Shown here: positions 1-8,405 of the stretch, in pieces
Numbering within the stretch: the stretch's first letter is position 1
Layout of the letters: every line of letters begins with the position of its first letter
Source: Haloarcula ordinaria
GTDB taxonomy: Archaea; Halobacteriota; Halobacteria; Halobacteriales; Haloarculaceae
NCBI RefSeq assembly: GCF_029338275.1
Contig: NZ_CP119789.1
Location: 2,356,001-2,420,000, forward strand
Direction of reading: 5' to 3'
Length of the DNA stretch: 64,000 nucleotides
Translations under genes and position numbers: made by a program
The notes under the pieces: model-generated
The model's database searches: none
Told to the model about the DNA's origin: nothing
Seen by the model: the letters and a program-made list of their open reading frames with translations, nothing else

Positions 1-167
1 CCGGCTACAACCGTCCTCGGCGAGTCCTCACTAGGTTTACGGGTGAATTTGGCGGGTCCCCAACCCCCGCGATCAGCGATGACCGTGGAGTCCGTACCAC
101 TGATACCAGGGACGATCCCGTCTTAGGAGGTGTATAACTATTATCTTGCTACCCATTAGCATACCGT

Positions 168-344
168 ATGTTCGGATGGGCTACAAGCGTCTTAGTCGTC
201 TGGCTGGTGGGGGCCGCAGTCCTCTGTCTGTTCCTCTACGGCGTCGGCGAACACGAGAGTGAGCGTCGCTCAGACGTCAGCAACAGGAACCCTGAAATCG
301 GGGACGCCGGTCGACCCGGCTCCCAACGAGGCGAAACTGGCTGA
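168..344 (+). CDS. small predicted membrane protein (58 aa)
   Basis: A short open frame of 58 codons starts with ATG and ends at TGA. Residues about 4-25 (WATSVLVVWLVGAAVLCLF) form one strongly hydrophobic segment. The rest is a polar, charged tail rich in Glu, Arg and Gly, so the layout is a single N-terminal membrane anchor with a soluble C-terminus. I recognise no family. A purine-rich AGGAGG lies at about 125, too far upstream to be the ribosome site of this ATG. The gene sits in the left flank, outside the island. Its main support is the clean hydrophobic segment; it could be chance. Confidence 0.4.
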   Translation: MFGWATSVLVVWLVGAAVLCLFLYGVGEHESERRSDVSNRNPEIGDAGRPGSQRGETG

Positions 345-449
345 TTGAGAGACAGTCGACGGGAGAGAGTGCCGACGGTGACAGTGGTAGGGACGCCATC
401 CAGGGTATCGACGTCGGATTTTCCGCGTTCGGATTACAGCCGTCGAGGG

Positions 450-1289
450 CTACTCTGCTGTCGGTTGAAACTGCTGGACGCGCTCGGCGACGGCTGACCG
501 GAACGCCGACAGGTCGGAGGCGAACTCCTCGTCGGAGAAGAGTTCGGCGTACGCCTCCCGAGCGACCGCCGAAACCAGGCGGTCACGTACCACGTCGACT
601 GCCGTCGACTGGCTATCCGCACCCATCTCTGCGACAGTGCGCGCGATTCGCTCGTCGGTCGCATACTGCGCTGCCAACGTCTCGGCCGACCGAGCAACTG
701 GACCTGTCTGTGAGCGGGGTTCGTCAGACCAGGCTGCCGCGCGTCGATTTGATTTGTCGCGTATCAGGACGCCGACCGCGTGCCCGTCTCGCCAAGCCGA
801 CTGCGGGAATCCCGACTCGTCGGTGTACCTGTCGAAGTTCGCATGCGCAGCCACCAGTTCCTTATCGATAGCCGGTAGGGTAGGTAGGCCCAGGTGCTCG
901 TATACGCCGGTCGCCGAATCCGGGGACAGGAATTTGTCTTGGCGACCGGACCAGACGTCGATGCCCACGAACGCCGGGACCCGCTGCCAGTCGAACTCGA
1001 GTCCCTCGTTGCGGGTCGCGATGCCACAGAACGTCACGTCGCTCGGGTCGTCCGTCGCCGTTTCCAGCGCCGCACGGTCCAGTTTCTCGTTGACGAGGTC
1101 TGCCGCCAGCCGGTACTGCGGTGGCACGGCGGCGGCTGTGTCGTAGGACTGGCGAGCCGTCGCGAACGTCACGAGCCCCGAGGCTGCGACCTGGAACCGG
1201 AACTCCACGCCGGTCGGCAGTTCCTGTACCCAGACGTGTCCGGAGAACTCGGCCCCGTCGAGGGTTGGGATGTCGGGACACTGCTTCAC
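450..1289 (-). CDS. RNA-ligase-like protein lacking the catalytic lysine (279 aa)
   Basis: The protein follows the layout I associate with haloarchaeal RNA-ligase-domain proteins. These have an N-terminal strand with the nucleotidyl-transfer motif ExKxDG, then a second motif and a conserved tract of the type DWxRVPAFxGxDVW. Here the first motif reads WVQELPTGVEF (residues 20-30), with Leu24 where the ligase lysine would be and Thr26 where Asp would be. The later tract is well kept (LEFDWQRVPAFVGIDVW), followed by KFLSPDSATGVYEHLGL. The C-terminal third is helical and rich in Ala, Glu and Arg. If the assignment is right, the fold is retained but adenylyl transfer is not, so a binding or regulatory role is more likely. 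The family call rests on motif memory. Confidence 0.5.
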   Translation of the reverse strand: MKQCPDIPTLDGAEFSGHVWVQELPTGVEFRFQVAASGLVTFATARQSYDTAAAVPPQYRLAADLVNEKLDRAALETATDDPSDVTFCGIATRNEGLEFDWQRVPAFVGIDVWSGRQDKFLSPDSATGVYEHLGLPTLPAIDKELVAAHANFDRYTDESGFPQSAWRDGHAVGVLIRDKSNRRAAAWSDEPRSQTGPVARSAETLAAQYATDERIARTVAEMGADSQSTAVDVVRDRLVSAVAREAYAELFSDEEFASDLSAFRSAVAERVQQFQPTAE

Positions 1290-1417
1290 GTTCCTACTCA
1301 GACTCCCCGCGGTAGTAAAGGAGGTGGCCTGAGACAGCCAGAGGGGTCACCACGACTCGGAGTTGTCGTCGCCGGGTTACAGATGCACCTGTGACGAGCT
1401 GGCCCGTCGTCTCCTCC

Positions 1418-1846
1418 TTACGACGGCGCGTCACCTCGACCGGTATCTACTCCAGAATCGGTGTACCAGTACGCCCACAGTATCAACACGCCCTGCAACG
1501 GTAGTCGTGCCCACCGGACGAACTCGGACGGGGCGCCGCCACCCGGTACTCCGTCGACGACGACGCCGCTTGTGGCCATGTAGACGTTCGCCGGAAAGAT
1601 CGCAACGAGCAGTGCGATGGTCGCCCACGCTGCGTATCGTCTCGTCGGTCGTAGCAACACCCCGATGCCGACTGCGACCTCGGCCAACCCGGACAGATAG
1701 ACCAGCGCGAGTGCCGCCGGAAACATCGGTGGGACGACCTGGACGTACAGCTCCGGGACGACGAAATGAAGGAGTCCGGCGACGACGTACAGCGGCCCCA
1801 TCACGTAGAGCAACGGACCTTTGAACCGCGCCAAAGCAGAGACCAT
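1418..1846 (-). CDS. DoxX-family membrane protein
   Basis: The product is a small integral membrane protein of about 142 residues with four hydrophobic segments. It shows the DoxX pattern: a first helix containing GPLYVVAGLLHFVVP, a second with ALVYLSGLAEVAVGIGVLL, a third with AAWATIALLVAIFPANVYM and a fourth near the C-terminus (LPLQGVLILWAYWY). I chose the internal Met at 1846 because it stands just before the first helix and gives a normal family length. An earlier Met at 1900 would add 18 residues. DoxX proteins are membrane proteins often tied to thiol or redox stress, but no substrate can be read here. It is the last gene before the island boundary. Confidence 0.75.
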   Translation of the reverse strand: MVSALARFKGPLLYVMGPLYVVAGLLHFVVPELYVQVVPPMFPAALALVYLSGLAEVAVGIGVLLRPTRRYAAWATIALLVAIFPANVYMATSGVVVDGVPGGGAPSEFVRWARLPLQGVLILWAYWYTDSGVDTGRGDAPS

Positions 1847-2011
1847 CGATATTCTACTAATGACTCCAGGAGTGAACCAGTTGTGGAAGGGGGCGGTCAC
1901 CGGCGACCGTCTCGACGTAGTCAGTTGCCAGCCTCGCTGGTCTCGTATGGTTCAAATCCCCGCTCGTCATCAATTCACCGGTGCTCGAAGTGGACCGTCG
2001 CGAGAATGTAA

Positions 2012-2023
2012 GGGGTCGGAGGG
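2012..2023. repeat. left attachment repeat of the tRNA-Trp island (att)
   Basis: The 12 bases GGGGTCGGAGGG are an exact copy, in the same orientation, of 31649-31660, which is the 3' end (acceptor stem into T-arm) of the tRNA-Trp gene. The integrase gene ends about 107 bases to the right. A duplicated tRNA 3' end next to an integrase is the usual mark of site-specific integration. Matching stops abruptly outside the 12 bases, so the ancestral core is short or has decayed. Confidence 0.7.
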
Positions 2024-2129
2024 CCCCAAACCAGTCGTTTTTTGCCGTACTGTGCCCTGTTCACGCCCGAATTCGACAGGGGGTGACACAGGGCGACACT
2101 GGTCTTTTTATGTGGATCCTGTTGGTGGG

Positions 2130-3296
2130 TCATTGTGTAGGTGCTGGCGGACTCCCTTCTGAGTCGTCGTCATCGTCATCGTCGTTTCCGGATTGGGGCT
2201 GTCCTCTGGACTCGTCACCGTCGTCAATCGAGTCTTCGAGAACTCCCGTATACTTGCGACGCCGGTTCTCCATCTTCTCGCGGTCGTCAGGGACGTCGTA
2301 GTGGCGGCGAATCGTGTCAACACTTGCATCCACTCGATCCGATACATCTTCAGGGGCGATCCCCTGATCAAGCTGCCACTGAATCGATCCCGTCCGGATT
2401 CGATGAGGCGAGCGAGAGCTCGGGCACTTGCTCGCGTGGTCTCGCTTGCGGTACTCGCACTTCTTCGCGTTCTCACCGTGCGGGCACGAAATACGGATGC
2501 AGGGCTGGGTAGCGATGTAGATCGCTCCACGAATTTTGGCTATGCTTGCTCGACCCTGCCTGGTTGTGAACAGAGATTCACGTCCGTTATCGTCCCGCTT
2601 GTTGTTCCGTTCCCGAGCGATGTAGTGATCGAGCACGTCGGCAACGTCGCCGGATATTTCGACAGGGTCCTCACTATCGAGTTTGTTCTTGAGGCCAGTC
2701 CCCTCGTCTGCCCGGTGTTTGAAGTCGAGGTAGGGGCCGTCAGCAGGGTCATCCTCATCTGGCTCCCGAGTGTAATCGCTAAGATCTAGACCAGCGATAG
2801 CCTGAACTCGTCGGCCAGTGAACCACGCAACTTCTGTCACCGCGTGTTCGAACGTGCCGAACCACTTCGGCGAGTTCCGCATATAACGGATCTGTGGAAG
2901 TGCGTCAGTCTTGTCCCACTTCTCGGTATTCACCTCTTTACTGCGCTCTAAGTCTGGGACAGTAACGGCTGGATGGAGGTAGCTGTCTAAAGCACCCTTC
3001 TCACCGAGGAATCGGAGAAATTGCTTCAACGTCTGGAGCTTGTTCTTGATCGTGATCGGGCTCCAGTCCTCACGTGCGTGTGCATAATCTTCGTACTGTT
3101 CGATGGTCCACTCCGTAAGGTCGCCCACCCGATTGATGCCGTGTTCGTCACACCACATCAAGAATGGGTCGAGATCCTTCTGATTGGAACGAATCGTGTT
3201 CTCAGTATGATCGATTTTTCGTTTGTTGATCCAGTACTCTCCCGCGGCGGTGGGGTTGAAATCTCCCGGCTCTTCGGGGAGTTTCAACTTGACCAC
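2130..3296 (-). CDS. tyrosine recombinase / integrase
   Basis: This is a full-length site-specific recombinase of 388 residues. An N-terminal SAM-like, phage-integrase core-binding domain (about 15-110) is followed by the catalytic domain. Catalytic residues are visible: Arg163 in TGRRVQAIAGL, the HxxR pair His298/Arg301 in SPHRIRTGS, and the nucleophile Tyr333 in IRRHYD. A cysteine/histidine-rich insertion before the HxxR box (Cys271, His273, Cys280, Cys291) is common in haloarchaeal integrases and may bind zinc. The tail is very acidic, with seven Asp in a row. The gene reads towards the left attachment repeat, as expected for the enzyme that integrates this island into tRNA-Trp. All key residues are present, so excision may still be possible. 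Confidence 0.92.
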   Translation of the reverse strand: MVKLKLPEEPGDFNPTAAGEYWINKRKIDHTENTIRSNQKDLDPFLMWCDEHGINRVGDLTEWTIEQYEDYAHAREDWSPITIKNKLQTLKQFLRFLGEKGALDSYLHPAVTVPDLERSKEVNTEKWDKTDALPQIRYMRNSPKWFGTFEHAVTEVAWFTGRRVQAIAGLDLSDYTREPDEDDPADGPYLDFKHRADEGTGLKNKLDSEDPVEISGDVADVLDHYIARERNNKRDDNGRESLFTTRQGRASIAKIRGAIYIATQPCIRISCPHGENAKKCEYRKRDHASKCPSSRSPHRIRTGSIQWQLDQGIAPEDVSDRVDASVDTIRRHYDVPDDREKMENRRRKYTGVLEDSIDDGDESRGQPQSGNDDDDDDDSEGSPPAPTQ

Positions 3297-3497
3297 CCCG
3301 AAACTGCCTTTGCGTTAGGTGTTCTCTGTTGCATTGTTCTGGTCGTACCGTGTTTGGACGACGTGAGTCGGCCGCGGCCAGAACCTGTGAGGATGCAGTT
3401 CGTTGCCAGACGGGTGCATCCTCACAGCCATTCCTGACCTGCGACCTCATCCCGTCACTGGTTGATATAGTCTGTTGGTATATAAACTTGGTGTGTT

Positions 3498-3518
3498 TTT
3501 TGACTGATTCAGTCAAAA
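3498..3518. promoter_or_regulatory. perfect 21-nt palindrome between integrase and HTH gene
   Basis: Ten-base arms TTTTGACTGA and TCAGTCAAAA flank a single central T. A TATA-like tract (TATATAAAC) lies just upstream at about 3478-3486. The palindrome lies in the 316-base gap 3297-3612 between the divergently oriented integrase and HTH genes, and I see no gene in that gap. It is a good candidate operator for one or both genes, with the HTH protein at 3613 as the natural ligand (inference). On the plus strand it could also act as a hairpin. Confidence 0.5.
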
Positions 3519-3612
3519 CAAATTCGAAATGGCGCTTGCACTCGGTATGATGGCACCTGGGTTTGACCGTCTGAGGCAAAAGTTATTCTAATAGGAGGTC
3601 TGTTCAAGTACC

Positions 3613-4680
3613 ATGGAGATAGATGAATTCGAACCTAAACGTCTGGATCTTCCTCCAGAAGAGATTGTCCCTGAACAATCTCTTGATTTGGCGTTTGAAG
3701 ACGCGCAAGAGGAGTGCAGCAAAGTCATCGAACGTCTTCCGTCGGACATCAGCGGTATCGGCTCAAAAGCTGTGGAGCGCTATCTCTTGCGAACTGAATT
3801 CGGATTCGATGCTACTGAATTGACCGAAGCGTTCGGTGTTACACAATCCACATTATCAAAACAAACAAACCAAGTCCACAGAAAAGTTCTCAAGTATCCG
3901 TTTTTAGCACGAGTGATCAGTGCAATCCGGTCTGATCGAGCGAGTGCCTCCCCACCCGAGTCGATGGATCGAACCTTGTGGGAAGGTCGTTTAGAGATCG
4001 GCTCCAAAACAATCCACACCGTTGTGAACTATTCTTTTGGTGATGTTTCGTCACCATATTCTTGGAAAGTTAGTTTGCGGGCAGATTGCGAGATTGATGA
4101 CCAGACATACCATTTCCGATCCGATTACTTAATAGATGCCGAATATGGGGTTCTATTGAAGCGCTCGCTTAGAGGCATCTCAGACGCTGACTGGGGTGGG
4201 AAACAACATTTCCAGCAGATGCGCACGTATCAAGTGTATCCCCTACCACATCCGGAAATCGTAACTACGGACGGGTCACTGGCGGAGTCCCTGCAGTATC
4301 ACGTGAGCCGCGATATCAAGTCGGCGTTCACCCAGACTGATTGGAAATCTATTGAGCGACGTATACGTCTCGCTGAAGCAGGTGACCTTGTGGAGTCGCA
4401 CTTTGCCGAACAGGGATTGAGCGAGACGATTCATCAAGGGGTTAGTCTCCACTGGCAAATAGACGAGTACACTAAAGAAACTCGACGCCGAGACAACTTG
4501 GAACATCTCCTGCGGCATTATCCTCTAACAAGAGTGCATCAAATACCAGCCGACACGATTGATCTCATCTGGAACGGCCCGATAGCAGGTGTAGAAGACT
4601 TCATAGAGGAAATAACTCGAACGTCTCAAGTCATGTATGAGCCTGGTCATAGAACACTTTGGTCCCTTAGGCAGGTGTGA
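3613..4680 (+). CDS. HTH-containing protein of unknown function (355 aa)
   Basis: I do not recognise a named family. Residues about 55-95 look like a helix-turn-helix of the sigma-region-4 or MarR sort, with ERYLLRTEFGFDATELTEAF leading into GVTQSTLSKQTNQVHRKVL. The remaining 250 residues form a mixed alpha/beta domain containing TLWEGRLEIGSKTIHTVVNY and many aromatic and charged residues, with no visible catalytic motif. An AGGAGG tract lies at about 3593-3598, some 14 bases before the ATG. Codon use is noticeably more AT-rich than in the flanking core genes. Placed beside the integrase and downstream of a perfect palindrome, it may be the island's regulator; that is inference from position. 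Confidence 0.75.
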   Translation: MEIDEFEPKRLDLPPEEIVPEQSLDLAFEDAQEECSKVIERLPSDISGIGSKAVERYLLRTEFGFDATELTEAFGVTQSTLSKQTNQVHRKVLKYPFLARVISAIRSDRASASPPESMDRTLWEGRLEIGSKTIHTVVNYSFGDVSSPYSWKVSLRADCEIDDQTYHFRSDYLIDAEYGVLLKRSLRGISDADWGGKQHFQQMRTYQVYPLPHPEIVTTDGSLAESLQYHVSRDIKSAFTQTDWKSIERRIRLAEAGDLVESHFAEQGLSETIHQGVSLHWQIDEYTKETRRRDNLEHLLRHYPLTRVHQIPADTIDLIWNGPIAGVEDFIEEITRTSQVMYEPGHRTLWSLRQV

Positions 4681-4771
4681 GGAATCACTCCGCAAGCTGG
4701 TATGGCCGAACGTGTGTACCCCTCTCTGGATGTAGTGCATTTTAATTCGGTTTATGGCCTACACTGATTAG

Positions 4772-5620
4772 ATGACTGCCCGCGTCTATTATCATCATCC
4801 CGACGATTCCCAATATTCTCTCGCGTATGTTACGCAAGACAGGGATGAGATAACGACGTCTGGGCAAGACGCGATTATTGAGCACTACGATTTCGATGAA
4901 GAGTTCTTCGTACTGTATACGAATCGTGGAGCAAGCGGTACTGTCGAGGATATTGACGACGAGTTTGAAGACGTACTCGACGAGATGTCACCGCAGGATC
5001 GGACGATCACCGTGCGGTTGCTCCAGATCTTCGAGGAGATTGTCGAGGAGAAGGAACTGGAAGAAGAAGAGAAGCTGGAGATTTACAAGCAGATCGAATT
5101 AGAGCGGATTCCAGATGCTATTGCACGCGTTGATTGGACCGGTACTGCTGTTCATGTCGCAGGGCAACTTATGTCTACGTTGATTCTGAAACACGCGCTA
5201 CCCAACGCGAACCACCGGACTTCGATCAGTATGGCTCAGTGGTACCTGGAGAGCATCGAAACCGGATTCTCCTTTCCGGACTTTGCGACCGAAGCGTACG
5301 ACTGGAAGACATGGGTCAACGAGTACATTTCCGAATCGAAGCGGCTTCTCACGGTTCGGCGGAATACGACGGCGTTCTCGTTACTCTCTGAATGGGGATG
5401 TGACACTGTTGTACGGAAGAACGGTATCGAGATCTGTCTTGCAGAGTACGACCTCGATTTCACCCGTTCAGAAGCGTATGCGCACTATGGGGGTGTGCAT
5501 ACTGAACTCTGTACCGACTTCCTCACTGAATCCGTCACCCGTGCTGGACACGACGAACTCGTCAGTACCGAAGGTATCGGTAAAGCGGAGTTCGTCTCGT
5601 TCCTCGAAAAGGCAGAATAA
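4772..5620 (+). CDS. protein with a Fic/Doc-like motif (282 aa)
   Basis: Residues 141-150 read HALPNANHRT, which resembles the active-site loop of Fic/Doc enzymes (HPFxxGNxR, or HPFxDGNKRT in Doc). The leading His141, Asn147 and Arg149 are in place, but the acidic residue and first Gly of the usual motif are replaced by Asn145 and Ala146. The surrounding helices (VAGQLMSTLILK before, SISMAQWYLESI after) fit the Fic helical bundle. The N-terminal third is acidic, with a Glu-rich helix at about 85-110. Fic/Doc proteins transfer AMP or phosphate to targets and often act as toxins or defence effectors. Whether this one is active is uncertain. The start is the first in-frame ATG, about 20 bases after a TATA-like TTTATG. 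Confidence 0.6.
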   Translation: MTARVYYHHPDDSQYSLAYVTQDRDEITTSGQDAIIEHYDFDEEFFVLYTNRGASGTVEDIDDEFEDVLDEMSPQDRTITVRLLQIFEEIVEEKELEEEEKLEIYKQIELERIPDAIARVDWTGTAVHVAGQLMSTLILKHALPNANHRTSISMAQWYLESIETGFSFPDFATEAYDWKTWVNEYISESKRLLTVRRNTTAFSLLSEWGCDTVVRKNGIEICLAEYDLDFTRSEAYAHYGGVHTELCTDFLTESVTRAGHDELVSTEGIGKAEFVSFLEKAE

Positions 5621-5625
5621 CCGCG

Positions 5626-5730
5626 TTAGTCCTGAAGGTCCGCGACAATGCGCCCAAGCTCCCGGGCATGTTCGCTCTCGCTTACGTCGTACCGCTCTTC
5701 TATTGAGCGGAGTTGTTCTTGAAAGGTCAT
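5626..5730 (-). CDS. 34-residue acidic helical peptide, candidate antitoxin-like small protein
   Basis: A short frame (first residues MTFQEQLRSIEERYDVSE) runs convergently into the end of the Fic/Doc-like gene, leaving 5 bases between the two stop codons. It has a good ribosome site, GGAGG about 10 bases before the ATG, which is unusual in this genome and is the main support. The peptide is predicted to be wholly helical and acidic. Its place beside a possible Fic-like toxin makes a small inhibitor thinkable, but no inhibitory Fic motif ([S/T]xxxE[G/N]) is present, so the role is unknown. Confidence 0.4.
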   Translation of the reverse strand: MTFQEQLRSIEERYDVSESEHARELGRIVADLQD

Positions 5731-5919
5731 CGTGGGTGCCTCCAGTGGCTCCTATTCTATCTGAAGCGTTTCCGGCATAAGAACCTTTCCCGACGACCAA
5801 GTAGAGTACCTAGGAGAACAAATCGGTCGGAATCGGCAGTTCACATTCACCTTGGATGGGGAACTAATATACGGTCAGGCATACCACGTTCAACAAACAG
5901 CGCTGTCGGAGGCTCGCTA

Positions 5920-7017
5920 ATGCATATCCCCGAAGGCCAATACAATTTGAAGGAGTTCTGTCGAGTTATTTTCGACTCGCCAGAGTCTGTCCTAGAGGGA
6001 TATCATGGACAACGCATCAAATCGTTCTTGTACCTCTCAGATGACGGCTGGGGCGACTACCTTGACCAGCATTACGAGACTGAGAACCTCGGCGAGATAA
6101 CAAAGTTCGTAGGCGAGTATACCAATCGGAAGGGAGCTGAGCAGCCCGCGAAATTCTACGTGGGGGAATACAAGGATGATCTCCAGATGGTGCTCACTGC
6201 CGAAACCGAGGAGGCTATTCGACAAGCCTTGCGTCCGGTGTCGGAGCACAGTGACAGTTTGTCACCGATGCCGATTATGACTGAGGACTTCCAGACGATG
6301 AACGAGATTGTCCTCAGCAGCTATGATGATATGCGGATCTCCGAGTTCAAATCGAAGCGCGTTCCGAGTCTGGCAGACGCTCGAACCCGACCGGACGTTG
6401 ATCGAGAGATCGAATACAAAGGCATCGACGGCCGTGACCGTCTCGACGAATTCCGCGAGGAGTACGGTGTTGTCCCGACCCGTATTCAATACGAACACGA
6501 GAATGTGTCCATCAGGATCGACACCTCTGGCAAGTTCACATTAGAGACCGTCAATCAGGAGAGTTTCAACATCCTGTTTGAGCTGCTCAGCGAGGTGGTC
6601 GTGAACGTTCTCGAATTGCTCGATGTGGCGAATCAGATCAAGTTCGAGAAGCGCGAGGTGGAGCCGGGAAACTTGAAGATCCAAGTGCCGGAGGTGAGTT
6701 CTGGTGAAATAGATTTTGATCACCCAGTGACGTTGATGCAAGCCGAGAGTTTCATCAGGGGTACTAAGAATAGCGATGATCTGAACTTCAGCTTCACCGA
6801 CGTCACAAAACAAGCCGGGTCACTGGACTTCTCTGCCCAAGTAACAGACGAGAATAGAGGGTCGCTTTTCAACGTAAGTGCGACTGAAGAATCAATGCGA
6901 ATCGTTCCGAAGCATAACTGCTCTTTCCCGTCTCTGGTTGAGTTCTACCTCGCGGTGATTCAGATGTTGGACGGTGGGGCGAAGATGAAGCTCTACGAAT
7001 CTCAGACTGCGGCATAA
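5920..7017 (+). CDS. unknown protein, first gene of a two-gene unit (365 aa)
   Basis: I do not recognise this protein. The start at 5920 is chosen because GGAGG stands 7 bases upstream; a longer reading frame extends further 5' but has no such site. Visible features are an acidic, mixed alpha/beta chain, a central part with VPSLADARTRPDVDREIEY, and a hydrophobic helix around ILFELLSEVVVNVLELLDVA (roughly residues 210-230). There is no clear membrane segment, nucleotide-binding loop or metal cluster. The stop codon lies one base before the ATG of the nuclease-like gene, so the two are surely co-transcribed and probably form a functional pair. It could be the sensor or specificity partner of the nuclease (inference). 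Confidence 0.75.
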   Translation: MHIPEGQYNLKEFCRVIFDSPESVLEGYHGQRIKSFLYLSDDGWGDYLDQHYETENLGEITKFVGEYTNRKGAEQPAKFYVGEYKDDLQMVLTAETEEAIRQALRPVSEHSDSLSPMPIMTEDFQTMNEIVLSSYDDMRISEFKSKRVPSLADARTRPDVDREIEYKGIDGRDRLDEFREEYGVVPTRIQYEHENVSIRIDTSGKFTLETVNQESFNILFELLSEVVVNVLELLDVANQIKFEKREVEPGNLKIQVPEVSSGEIDFDHPVTLMQAESFIRGTKNSDDLNFSFTDVTKQAGSLDFSAQVTDENRGSLFNVSATEESMRIVPKHNCSFPSLVEFYLAVIQMLDGGAKMKLYESQTAA

Positions 7018-7018
7018 T

Positions 7019-8104
7019 ATGACGAACGTTGACCCTCCAGAATCGGTGCCAGAGGGTCAAGAAACGAAATACCGCGGGTTATACGGCAAGTGTGTCCATC
7101 ATAAGCGCCAAGAATTCCCTGAGCAGTCCAAACGTGAGATACTCCGTGAAGAAATCGACGTTCAGCGCCACCATCGCAAACTCATCAGCTACTCAATCTT
7201 CCCATTCGCACAAGGGAACCCTGCGGGCTACAAGTTCATCACTGCTGAGCCGCTGGAGGAACTCGACGTTCCAAATTTCGATTTCTTACTTTGGAACCTT
7301 GACGGTAGCGTGATATTCGGTGAAGCGAAGTCTTCGATTCCCGATAGCGCGGCCACAGTCGTGAACCAACTTCAGGAAAGAAAGGAAGTAGCAGAGAATC
7401 ACAAGGAGTACATCGAACAGGAGTATCTTGGGAGCGACATCAACCATATGGAGTTCGTGGTGTCGACGTACGTCAACCACGGTGACAAGATTGCGAAGGA
7501 GATCATTGAGTCCGGCGTGGAATTCATTACGTGGGTAGTGGATGCCCACTCCGATACGCTTTGGATTCGGCAAGCCAGACCCAGGTCATTTCCTGGTAAC
7601 CTGGAATCTGATGACCCTGACGCTATGCTTGAAGAGCTTGACCGCCGACATACTCACGACATTTCTTCTCTGAACAGTGAGTTGGATCGAGTGACCACGA
7701 GCTTTGGACAGGCAGATGTTCTACCGACTTCCATCATTGTAGACCGTCTACGTGTGGTCGTCCAGTCTCGTCGAGTTGAAGATAGGTACCCGTGTGTTGA
7801 TCGTGACGATATCCAGGAGTACGTCTCAAATAGCGCGTTGAATTACACTGAGGAGCGTATCTCAGAAATCGTCGATGAACTCATTGAATCGGGGAAGCGT
7901 CTCAACTTCCTGTCCGAATGGGATGATGATCGGGCAGAGCTCAAGATCGTGTCTAACTACACAGCCAAAGACGATCTTGAGCGAGCACTCGAAAACAAGT
8001 GGGTAGACTGGCGGATTGAGGGTATGAAAGAACAACTAAGAGATGAGTGTGAGGAGCGGATTGTTGCAGAACTCGGCAAGCAGAGTCAACTCGACGACTT
8101 CTGA
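7019..8104 (+). CDS. PD-(D/E)XK-like nuclease-domain protein (361 aa)
   Basis: Residues 85-106 read VPNFDFLLWNLDG, then SVIFGEAKSS. Asp88 on one strand and the pair Glu102-Ala-Lys104 on the next give the D-(x13)-ExK spacing of PD-(D/E)XK nucleases. An N-terminal region of about 80 residues (HHKRQEFPEQSKREILREEI) precedes it. A long C-terminal part with HTH-like or winged character (DRDDIQEYVSNSALNYTEER) and an acidic helical tail follow. The gene begins one base after the preceding stop codon. Such nuclease/partner pairs are frequent in restriction-like defence loci, but I cannot match this pair to a named system. A structural rather than catalytic role remains possible because only the core motif can be seen. 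Confidence 0.7.
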   Translation: MTNVDPPESVPEGQETKYRGLYGKCVHHKRQEFPEQSKREILREEIDVQRHHRKLISYSIFPFAQGNPAGYKFITAEPLEELDVPNFDFLLWNLDGSVIFGEAKSSIPDSAATVVNQLQERKEVAENHKEYIEQEYLGSDINHMEFVVSTYVNHGDKIAKEIIESGVEFITWVVDAHSDTLWIRQARPRSFPGNLESDDPDAMLEELDRRHTHDISSLNSELDRVTTSFGQADVLPTSIIVDRLRVVVQSRRVEDRYPCVDRDDIQEYVSNSALNYTEERISEIVDELIESGKRLNFLSEWDDDRAELKIVSNYTAKDDLERALENKWVDWRIEGMKEQLRDECEERIVAELGKQSQLDDF

Positions 8105-8405
8105 CGACAAATACTGCCAGACACCTGGCACATAGGAGAAAGTGACTGAGCCCACAGTCAGTCCGGTGTTCGGGCACTCAACACTATCAATAATATGGTT
8201 GGTCTTCCAATGAGGTGTAATCGACGGGGGGTGTCCAGAATTCCTGTGGTCAGACATGGGATTGATTTTAACCCCGGGTGTCGAATGTAACTCCTCGTTA
8301 ATCAGTTACTGAGGCCTTCTATAGTGAATCTAATTTTACCTCACCCTTCGATGATTCTCACTTGAACCCACATTCTGTACTTGATTTCTTTTCTACGAAA
8401 CCCTG
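8105..8405. other. AT-rich intergenic stretch, no gene seen
   Basis: About 300 bases with many stops in all frames lie between the nuclease-like gene and a small membrane protein gene. I see no tRNA, repeat or clear promoter beyond scattered AT-rich tracts near 8330-8400. Confidence 0.5.

Noticed and set aside
1945..1965. GGTTCAAATCCCCGC segment resembling a tRNA T-arm
   Set aside because: The flanking bases do not pair as a T-stem and no acceptor can be drawn; the true att repeat is at 2012-2023 in the opposite sense.
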